A DNA stretch of 64,000 bases from Narthecium ossifragum (taxonomy: Eukaryota > Streptophyta > Magnoliopsida > Dioscoreales > Nartheciaceae). The stretch lies in NCBI GenBank assembly GCA_963920575.1, contig OY986973.1, forward strand, positions 21,495,851 through 21,559,850, read 5' to 3'. This document shows, one piece after another, positions 44,001-56,000 of this stretch; positions within the stretch are counted from its first letter, which is position 1, and each line of letters opens with the position of its first letter. Below the pieces are notes generated by a model. The model was not told where the DNA came from. It worked only from the letters and a program-made list of their open reading frames with translations, and did no database searches. Both the position numbers and the translations under genes were made by a program.

Positions 44001-47000
44001 GCTTCACATTGGTATCATTGATTAAAACAAAAACCAATTCAAGAGCTCTCTTTCGTATAGAAGCATCAGAATCCTGGAAGTCATTAACAGGGCAAAAAAA
44101 CCATTTAATGACTACAAAGCAATTTTGGATGCAAGGGCTGCTTGATAATTGAAAATGAAACAGAATCTTCACTAGAATAAAGCATAAGATGCTTGTTTGG
44201 ACAACATACTCTAAAGCTAATTTATTGAATAGTTGCATTCCAAGTACACAAGTCAAAGCGAAGTGAAAAAAAATTCAATAAGAAAAACAGTATGATCGTG
44301 TGCAAAGAATTATTCTCGCAATGCGAGCAATCGTCAAAAATTCACAATAGTGCATGTCAGTAGACATGCCATCAACTATAATAGAAACTAGCCAGGGTTG
44401 ACAGAGAAAATAATAGAATACAACGGTCTTACAAAGTTGTAATACTAATCCTTGTTCTCTTCCAATAGTCTAATTGGCATCCACATACCAAAACATTGAT
44501 GCAGCTACAGCTTGCACTTCTGAAATGCCTCTAACACTAGAAACTGATTGGTTGAGGATCGCAACTTTGATGATAATAAAGATCTGTGAAGGATAAATCA
44601 TTTTGCTTGCCCTCAGGGACCATCTTAATGTATTATCACAGTGTGCTACTTCCTAGAATTAAAGCATGCCACATCAAGTACATCTCTATTTGAATGTCAG
44701 AAAAATTAACAAAGTTTAGTGGTCAAACATTAAAGCAATTTTGGATAAAGTACTCTAGATTAATGTTTTCTAATCCCTTATTCCTCTCTTTTCACTAGGT
44801 TACATCACTCAACAACATGGTAAACACTTCTCCCTTGAAAACTATTCTTGTCAATTCATAAATATTGCAGACCTTATCAAATAAAAGCATCCTTAAATGA
44901 ATATAAGCTATCTATGCTCACCAAAGGAGAGAGGATTCAACTATTTGTTATCTATAGAAAATTAAGAAGATGAATAAGCTAAGAACCTGAAAATAAAAAC
45001 AGGAATGTCAGAAACAAGAAATACATGGTACCAAATTCTACATACCTATATGTACATTCTGTGATGAAATATTTACGAAAAAAAATAATTATGCATTGTT
45101 TAAAATAAATTTCCTAATGTGCAATGGTAAGCATAACAGCAAAAGGTGCCTAGAAAAGACACAATAACATAGAACTCTGGGAAACAGTGCAAAGCAATCA
45201 TAGAAATATAACTACTGAAATTCTTTGACATAATTAACAGACAGAGATGTCCAAAGAGAGCCTAGCATACTTGTAAGCTGAAGTGCATAAAACAATAACA
45301 ACAAGAGGAAGAAGAGTAGGAGGAAAGGAAACAATGGAAACAAGAAGACGAACAGAGGAGGAGAAAGTGATACATAGAAAGATAGCAGACTGAAATTCCT
45401 CCAAGTGAATAACAAAAACAGATGTGCAAAGAGAGTCTGGCATACTTTGTAAGCTGAAGTGCACAAGACAATGACAACAAGAAGACGGGAAGAAGAAGAG
45501 GAGGAGACGGTAATAATGACAACATGAAGACAAGAAGAAAAGGAGAGGATATATTCAGGATCATATTACCTTGACACACTCCAAAATAGTTGATCTGTGC
45601 CTCTGAACTGCTTGAGAATCAACAGAAATAGCCTTCATCAGCATGTTCAATGCAACATATCTGGAATCAAAAGAAGAAATGTAACATCCAAAGTTTTATA
45701 GGAACTGAACAAGATTAACCTCTCCACAGAAAAGAATAAGTTGGAGGTCATATTCAGGACATAGAAAGAGCAAAATTGAAAACCTTATTCTCACTTCATA
45801 GTTCATACTAAATACAGCATCACAAATACGGCAGAATGCAAGAACATAGACAAGATTGAAAAGATACAGAGACTTGTCAACAACTAGAATAAGCACAACC
45901 AAGAACACATGAATATAATTTCAAATAGTAAGTAAGAATCAGCACTCATCACTGGAAAAGAGTGGCTGGAAGTAATAAGCGATATCCATTACAAACAATA
46001 TTGAAATTTTCCCCACATTGGTGGATGGCATGCCGGTGGCAAGTGTAGTGCCGATCTTTGGCCGAGATGATACATGCTGACAGCATGGAGCCTCTTCAGG
46101 AGGGTTAGCATGAACCCAGTGCCAAAAACTTACCAAAAGATATAACAATTTCTCAATCCCAAACCTAGCTTAGAAGCGCCACTCAAACAAGGGTTTAAGA
46201 AAACCCTCTTCAATCCAACAAAGAAACACCAAGAAGCCATCACCTTCAAATATAGAGCATAACATTTTATTTTACTAAATTGTATTGCCTAGAGAACTAG
46301 TTAGCAGATACTTTTGTCATTTACTTTTCAAGTGGTCATCGAATCAAAAAGGCATGAGCAACTATCGAGTATCCATGTTAGTTAGAGACAACAAAGAATC
46401 ACGATAGTGAATATTGTGCAATTAATAAAGTGCAATGAGTGATTATGTTAACTATCATGTTGAAGTAGGATAAGCAACAAAACTTTGTTATTGATACTCT
46501 AGAAAAAGAAACAAGATCAAGGATCAAGAAATCTTCAGAATACGGGAGACTTGGCGTAGTACATATGTTAACGGATACTATGGAAGAGGAAGTTCTGGTA
46601 AAAGGAGATTTCCCCTAGTTGAGGTCATCATCCTTGATTTATGTGCTTTTATTCACAGTAGGGTCGGGGAGTGATTCACTAAGCTTCAAATCAGTCAAGG
46701 AATAGAATTTGAAAGAATATTCTAATGACAAGAACCTTTAATGCTGCCATCCAAAAGGACTAACTTGCATTTGAAGATTGCATGATATGTTTCAAGCAAT
46801 GCAAGCAACAAATAGCACTGTGAAGCGAACCAAACCAAGAGAGTAATCTTCTACTAGAAAAGTCCACCGAAGCCTGATTTCAGATTCTTCCCTGTATGAG
46901 CAGAAAACAGGTTCACAATGGTGCGATTTGATTCCATGTAATATCTGGGAAGAAGTTTATTACATGACAAGGGATCAGAACTTCCAATACATAGGAGATC

Positions 47001-50000
47001 ATTTGCTTCTTTGTACCAAAGTTTCAAAGGTCGAACTAAACCCGCCGATCCTATCGAGTAGGAATGACTATGCAAACCTAAAACCATGGATTTAAGAGCC
47101 GAACGGCACAGTCCATGCCACCTGGTAAGTACTGTTCTGACACATCGTTGGAAGGACAGACAGTATCAGCACTTGTATACATCAGGTTGTTTGGGACCCA
47201 AATCAAGGTGCTTTCATGAGATATGCCAAAATGCATCCGATTTTCTTTATTGCAGTTTCAAGTGACGCCATTTTCTAGGATACCAGCTCCTCAGTTAGCA
47301 ATAAGCCTAACACCTTCCAGTGATCCATCCACGACCCCCAAAACTGACAGGGCAGTCCGATGCCGCCATGCATCTTCCCCTCCTTTAGCACTGTCTGCGA
47401 TGCTTCCCACTCCCTCTACCCATCACCATCACCTCCACTTTGATTGCAGCCTGCTCCTCCCTAGGCACCTCCCTCTCGCCCTCATACTCTATGTCCTCCT
47501 CCACAACCACTACTCCCCACAACATCCTTTTTCCACGATGCTTCTTTGTAGTTGACAATGAAAGTTTTGCTGATGCTATATGTCGTGCCCAAGGCATGTT
47601 AGCATGGCGCATGCCAATGGCACTTAAGTCCATGCTTATGATCAAGAAGTTATACAAGCTCCTTAACAACTTGCTGCAATTGATTTAAACAGCTTCCGGA
47701 GATAGAATCACTTACTTGGTGATGCCCGTAGGAAACTCTACTATTTCTAGTCCGAATAAATAACAAGACATCTTTTGGGCTCAAAGACCCTGACCAGTTT
47801 TGAAAACATTGCCTTAAACCATGATACCCAATGAAGAGGGCTATTGCTAACCTAAACATGTCCTTTCAAACTTTAAAATTCATAACAGAATTTACTGCAA
47901 CAGACTAGAATAACATCATAATCTAGAGAGATGGTGGAAAAAAGGATGGAGAAAAATCCCAGAGGATGGCAATATTTAAGGGATATGAATACGAAAATAC
48001 AGACCAACTTCGCTGATGTACAGAAATTCAAAGATACTGCTTTACTCAGAATATTCCATTAATTTGCATACTAGGTTCAAAAGAACTAATAGCAAAAACA
48101 TTTTTACAAAATTTTAAACACAATTGTTCCTACAACTTATAGTCAACATTCTTTTAGAGGATCTGCATATAACAATGTCAACAACAACAAAAATTTACAT
48201 CTATAGTTTGCTCTACTTTCCACTGTTCAAGCCTCTAAATGCCATCACATTTGACTAGCGGTGACTAGCTGCTAAAGTAATATCTGGATTTTAAATACAA
48301 AAAATGCACTCCTGCAATCAGATTCAAAAGAAACACAAATGCATATAGCCTTTCAATTTCATCACTCTTCAGAATATATAGAAATGGAATAGGTAACCTT
48401 ATATTGTTGTCACGGTTTGACAAAAACCTTCCCAAAATGTTTATCGCGAGCACGCGTAATCCACTTGTTGCTTCAATTCCCATTATAGTTTCCACACATT
48501 CATAAAGAATGGCATTTCCAGCATTTTTGTTCGACTCCGTTTTTGTTGCAACCTATGAAGAGTTGTAGCATGTCAAAGGAAATTAGAACACCCACTCTGA
48601 TTACATATGACACTGATACTTAAATACTATTATAATTACTATCAGCAAAAAGTTCATTGTAAGATCAACCTCATAGTCATCTATGATAGAAATAACATGA
48701 GGACCTGTAGTTACAAGGAAATTAATAATACTTGAAGATAAGTTATCATATCTAGCAAGAGTTAAAAAATGACTTAAAGTGAATAGAAGGAACAATTTTG
48801 ACAAATTTAAGGTCCCTCGAATAAGATGAGAGGTCTGTTATGTTAAAAATTGATATATAGTCTGTCTTTAAAAAAAAACTTTTCTGGCATATCATTTTTG
48901 ACAAATTTAAGGTCCCTCGAATAAGATGATAGGACAGTTATGTTAATGATTTAAGCAATAGTCTATTAGAAACTTTTCTCTGGAGTAACAGACTTGAGTG
49001 TCTCAATATGCGCCTAACAAAACATAGGCAGCTGTTTTTTAGCGCTTCCATATAAACAAGATGTCAACAGGCTCGGCTCGGCTCAGCGCCGGGCCGCGCT
49101 GTGCCAAGTATGGCAAAAAGCTATTACAGCCAACCCCCAGCCTGATTCAGGCCCAAAGAGACCTGAACATATCGGCAGAACCCAGCCTGATTTAAACAAT
49201 GGGTTGGGCAGGGCTGGGATTAGTTTGTGGTTAGATCAGTAACTAAAGATTTCAAGGTCAGCCCCTGGCCTGAAATAGGTTCAGGACTAGCATTCGGGCA
49301 GGATTCAAGTATTAGAATGCAATAGTCAGGCCTGAGCCAGTTTTCTTTGGCCAGATTTTCTAGCCTGTTGGGCCCACTGGCCCATTAACATTTCCTTCAT
49401 TACAGATTAGCATCACAGAGAAAATAAAATTTCTACTCAATGCGGAAAGGAAATAAAAATGACATTTCTGAAACGTGGAAAGGAAGAAATCAACCAATGA
49501 CTAATGTTAGCCAGGGTGGCATAATAATCATGCACTAGGTGCACTGGAGTAAACAATAGAGGTATCGAACTTCTAACATAAAAAGGGCTCCATTATTCCT
49601 GCATTAGGTTTATGAAGAGAACACATCTGAGGAATGGAAAACACTTAAAACATAGTACAACGGACCTGGGCGAGAATGTCGTTCATGTATTCGCTGGAAT
49701 CGGCATCTCCTTGGCCCAACAAACGCATGAGCTTAAGAACACGAATATGAAGAAAAGGGTCCGTAATCCCGGAGATGTCATACTCAGGTGCATATGGACT
49801 ATTGGATACATCTTTCAAAATCTGAACCAACCCCTCTGTGCAGTTCTATGATCATGGTAGAAACAATGTCAAATCACGAAATCCATATAAAGCTTAGAAA
49901 AGCTAGCTCAGCAATTATACATCTGTAACTCATGATAGTAATATGAGCCTAAGCACATGAATATAGAGAAGAGAGTCCATAATCCTGGACATGTCATACT

Positions 50001-53000
50001 CAGGTGCATACTATTTGATACATCTTTCAAAATCCAAACCAATCTGTACACATAACAAAGAACACTAAAAGCAGCATAAAGTAATCAAGATGGCACCTTC
50101 CTTAAATACATCAAGGCATCTGTACTGGCTCTGCAAAGATCAGCGCATAGCTGCACTCCAGATATCAGAACCCCATGATGCTTTTCCTTAAGTAAGAAAG
50201 CAGCAGGAGTCATGAAGTTTTCTGCCAAGTCTGGCACTTTTCTTATTATTCTTATGGAGCACAATGCAGCCTATGAAAAAAAACAACCTTTGGTCACTGA
50301 TGAATAGGTGATATGTACAGGCAAACAGAAAGAACAAGAAGAAAATAGAAATCAATCAATACTAACATGACTAACCAACATTAGCCCTTTTCAATCTTAA
50401 CACAGGCTAGAACTGAGTCATTGGTTCGGCTACAGACAGAAGAATCCCATATATCACAGGTATTCCCTACGAAGGTAAGCGACAAATAATGTACCAATTA
50501 CTAAACAATACAAGTACAGAGATATCTAGCAACTTACTTTTTAATTTCATCAAGAATAACATACTTGTTTCAGCCAAGGATTATGCAGGGTCTGGTTGGT
50601 TGCTAAGAAGCCAAAATCTTCTCAGAGAACTCAAACCAGATGGTTAGTTATAGGATCAGGCTCTCTCTTTCCCGCGGTTGGTGGGAACCCCTAGTCTCTA
50701 GAAACCAACTTTGTCTTTTCTGTAATCAAGTTTGTTCGAATAACTCAAGTTTGTTAGAATAACTAGTGACTTATTCCTCTCGGAGAGTATAGTATTTCGG
50801 TAATTTATAAATGTCCTGAAAAAAGTCTCCCTGCAATTTGGAGGGATGCCATTTCCAAGGAAACATACCCAAAACTTGATTCCTTCATAATGGCGCTTAT
50901 CTTCAACCAAAAACAGAACTACTGTAGATTTCAAGGGAATTTAATTCTTAACTATTGTTTTTCATTGGATTCAAACCAAAGATTCTTGTATCGATCGGTA
51001 ACCAAGTTGCCGACCGATAATATCGAGCCGACTCCTAGTCGGCTTGACAACGCCGACCGGCTCTGGCACATGCTGATAACGGGTTTCGGGCGTGAATCCA
51101 TTATGAAATGGGTAAATGAGATAAAATTTGAGATTTTGGGTTTAAGTATCGTGGGCTTCACCCGAAACTCGTAATAAATCTCATATAAACCTTAAAATAT
51201 GTTCCCAAACCTTTGATCCCCTCCGATTCTCCGTGCATCATGTGGCTACCACTCACCCGTCGTGGCTTCTCAGGTGCAGGGCTCCTCCACCGAACTCCAT
51301 TGAGGACAGTACCTCTCCTGCTTTCTTCGTCCTCTTCTCCTCTCAACCTTTCCTCTCTCTCACCTTCATCTCTCAGTCCCTATCACCTCATATATGCCTT
51401 TCGCACAAAGGATCGGCACTAGTAGGTGCCAGAGGCACATTGATCCAAAAAGACCTCCAGTGAATGGGAAACATAGCAAAAATGTGGGAATTATCAAAAG
51501 CCTTTATCCAATGAAATGACCTGCGATTGTCATGCCCTTCAACACACATCGTACATATGTATCGGCACAGAGTTGATGCATGTATTAGCTCAAAAGAGCT
51601 TCACGCAGCGAGCACAAGGTTCATGCCGAGTATCTATGTGTCATGGCAACGGGCAGTTGTTGTGCTAGCAAGACACCGGCACGACAAGTACCACAGGCAT
51701 AGAAACCATTGTTAAATGACCCAAGTGGTAAGGCAATGAACAACAAACCCCATATTCGTTGTTCAAATTCAGATAACACCTAACCAAAAAAGACTTTAAA
51801 ATGCATTATCTCATAAAAAACCCATCTTTGTCTCAAAGTAAGAAAAATATACAGATTTCATTTCTCATTATTGTTCCATGCATCTCTCAATGGTGCAATT
51901 TGTGTGCTGCCCAGCACATAACCAGCTGGTAGTTATCCCAAGCACGATATATGCACCGGCACAGAGTTCGTGCCAATACATCTACCAAAGCTTTAAGAGC
52001 TTTTGTGTCGTCGATGCAGAGTTAGTGTCTAGCTGCCCAAATATTGGCACGATACTTGCCACCGACTAAGAAATCCTTGGTCTTGAGTAACCTTCTTTTT
52101 CTCAATGGGAGATGGTTGGCTTATTCAGGTGGCTAGTTTGAAACTTCAACATATCTTAGTGAAGCAATCCTGTACCCATGGATTGCCGTCCCGGTGGCAC
52201 GCGCCGTGCCGGCAGCCTGCTGGCACGGTACGTGCCGCCGGCACGGATGCGTGCCGGTCCGGCACGCCCCCGTGCCATTCTTGTTTTTCTTCCTCCTCCT
52301 CCTCCTACTTCTTCTTCTTGGCACGGTGCGAGGGGGGGGTTTCGATGCCGCTAACCCCCTGGCACGGTACGTGTCGGGCGACACGCACAGTGCCGGACCG
52401 GCACGGCAATCCATGCCTGTACCACAGCCATAGATTAACGTACAGGCTGAAATACAGTCATGGATTAACATACCGACCGAAACGTTCAGCCATATTTACG
52501 CTCGGCCAGGAGCCGATCCGAAAAAGAGTACCCAGAATGATACGGTATTTTAATGTTTTGGTATTTCAGATTTTGGGTTTTAAAGCCCATTATGTCTAAT
52601 ATATGTAAATAAGAGGGGAAAACCCCTATTTTTACCCTAATCTAATTTGCAGCCGTCATTCTCTCCAACGAAAGCTCTCCGTGACTCCATTGGCTCCTAT
52701 TCTCCTCCCCTCTTTACCAACTCCCCATTCCTCTTTTCTCCCCCCCCCCCCCCCCCCCCCCCTCCCCTCTTCTCCTTCACGAGCCGATTTTCTCTTTCTC
52801 CTTCTCTTCCCTGTATCTAGTTATAGTTTACCCATTTCTGCCGGCAGTACGGAGACGGGCACTTACGGGGCCAACCGGACACCGACACTACTAGTGCTGC
52901 CAGGATGGCAATCCTTGACCACAGTTACCATACCGATCTACACAATGCCTCCATAAACATAGGAAGATAGAGGTATAATCAATGCTCAATGGTACCAAAT

Positions 53001-56000
53001 AAGGATGTGTTGGAGATGCAGATCAATACTTCACAAATGTCGGGTGGTAATCAGTTCAATTCATCAAAAACCTCAAAAGTGATATGTCAAATTTAGATTG
53101 TTGATATATCAATCCACATCATAATGGAGAGTCAGATTCTATTGGTCTCATTCTTGTTTCACCATCCATGGTCTTCAAAAATTAAGGTTGTGTTAAACTG
53201 GAAACCAGGTTTTACTCAAATCAGAAAGCCCCTAGCGTTTCAAAAATTTTTGTTCTTAGTTCTACTAGCTACCAATTCTCCGAAGTCTTGATTTGTCAAA
53301 AGCAGCTCAAAAGATTGGCTTTTGAAGCATCAACCTAGTCTCAGGCAGTGATTGTCATGCCGATGGGCATATACCGACAGGGACTAGCATGCATCATGCT
53401 GGTAAATTACCAGCACGATACATACATCAGCTCAAAGCCCATGCTAGTACATGTATTAGCTCAAAAGTGCTTCACGCTGCCAGCACGAGGTCCCTACTGA
53501 ATATCGGCGCATGTCTTGCCGGCCGAATGGCAATTCTTGGTCTCAAGCTTTAGAAAAACAATGGTCAAGGCAAACAAACAGCTATTAAGTTGTAAATTCA
53601 AACTAATGTTCTATGTCCCATGATATAAATGTAAATATTAATAGGCATAAATCAATCTTCAGAAAAGTACTATCTTATTGTGAAGTATATCTTCCCCATC
53701 AACACGATGTATTATCAATAACATATAAATTTACAACATATGCAGACAAAAAGACTCGACAACAAAGGATCCTTTGAAGGACTTCTTTCCCTATAAAGAA
53801 AGTAGACGTATACTTTTTCAGAATTGATGCTCTGCTACACAATTTTTTAGTGTAAAGTTAGCCAAGCCAATGGTCGATGCATGCACAAAAGATAAATGCT
53901 CCAGCTGCTGGGAAAACATGAAACTGACCTTAGTTTATTGACTGTAAGGTTTGCTAAAAAATTTTGCTTGAGATAACATATATAATAAGAGGGTGAACAT
54001 AAACATCCAGAAATAAGGCTCAAGTTTCCAGTTCTCCCATTATAACAGAAAGAATCACTTCAATATGCTTTACCATACTAAAAGAACACATTTTACCAGA
54101 TAGAGGAAGTACTTTTTTCTTAATGTTTGGATCTCGACTTAGAAGCAGTTTCTCCACTTCTGGTGCAAGATCTCGTGCCATTTCTGCAGAACATATATTT
54201 CCCAAAGCACAAAGAGCTAGACCAACAATGTACTGGTTTGAGTGATTGAGATCTCTGAATATGCATTAAGGGCACTGATTCATATGAAGATATGATGTTT
54301 TATTAATAACAATAACAGAAAAGGCTCAAAGCATGCAACAATCTTTCAAGGCGAAGTCAGCCGTTAAATTCATTACGCTTCATGGAATTTAAGGATACTG
54401 CTTTAAGGAATTTGTGACCAACATAAGAACTTCTTGTCTTTCATCAAGAAGCAACATTAGGCCAAGATATCCTATTCTCTTCTCCGGAAAGCCGGCAGCA
54501 GCTATCAACTTGAGACATTCCATTTGACCAAAATGAGTAGGATAACCAAGCATGTGAATGAACATGAGTTTCGCAAGATTACGGTGCCTATAGTCATGGT
54601 CATTGTCACTAATTGCAGCTCGTATTGCTGCACACTCTTTTCTCACTACTGCCCGCTCTTCTGCAGCAGTCTTACAAGCACGAATAGCTCGAATCATGTC
54701 CCTGCAGCCGGGATGTTAGTGTATGAACAATAGAAGAGAATGGAAATGAAAGCAACCAGTGATATATCTCAAATATCTGAGCATAACAGAATCAAAAATT
54801 CAAACAGTTAAATCGAAATATCTTATATTTTTTAAGAACATAGCATACCATGCAAGCTCAACGCACTTAAGTCGTAAGAATCAGAGCTACTTTGTCTACT
54901 TTATAAGAAATTGTTAACCAATATCTTGTGTTTTTCATCATATAAAAAAAGGCATCCTCCAAATTTCAAAATATCGACATCAGATGAGAAGACAAAGGGT
55001 CAATGTATTGTAAAACAAAACCAAAAGCACATAGAAAACAGTACCTGTAGCAAGAATATTCAGATGACCATGTCAAAGGAAAGATAGACAATGAAAAAAA
55101 AAACAGTTTCCTTTAAAAAATGTCACACTGATGCTTATTCAAGGTTTTTTTTAGCTTGAGTCATCATAACCAATACAAAGCCTACATGGAAGACATTGGG
55201 TATTTCCTCTCAAAAACGTCAAATTCCATATCCTTCAAGCAAATCCTCAAAAGCAAAGTGGCATAAAAAGCCCCTTTAACTGCACGTCATAATGAAACTT
55301 AACTAACAATGTTAAAAGATGCATTTTAGACAGAACTAGTTTGTCCACCTGTACTAGAAATCTTGTCAAATAGGAACTTGGTCTAGCCCCATAGTAACTT
55401 TAGCCACAACAAAAATAATTAGCCATAGGCAATAAAGGTAGAGCAAGCATAGTAAAGTCATGCATAATCCTAAATTCCTGCTGTGAGTTCATTGCTACAA
55501 CATCAATCACCACGAAGGGCTATCATGTCAGTGGCATATATCTTGTTCATCTCTGGCACATGCGAGTCAACAGTCAACACAGATCATGTTGATATTCAAA
55601 ATAGAGCTCTTCATGGCCTAATACATCAATTGGCACGGGGTAGTGCCGATACATGTATCCTGTGCCCAACGGCACAAAAATTCCAAATCATCACTATACC
55701 ATTTTTGACCTAAAAGCAAACAAATTCTGATGGACTTGGTGGCAAGAAAATTGCAAGTTCATCGCACTCTTTACATCCAATGGCAAGCTAAGAAGTCCTT
55801 TTCTTTATCAGATTTACTGGCCAAATGAAACTTTTCACGACGAAAACCATTTGAGCTAATTATTATTGGACCGAGACAAAAGCTAGAGAGATTCAGGACT
55901 TGCATATTCTTGGTTTCATTAATTTTGGTAGCTTTCAGAAACTATGTTTAGTTAACTTCCAAAACGAAAAAGTTGGCTTCTTAAAGCATATGAAAACTTG

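Noticed and set aside
47223..47690. Plus-strand open frames in an AP1G intron
   Set aside because: Low-complexity His/Pro/Leu content, overlapping frames on both strands and no recognised domain.
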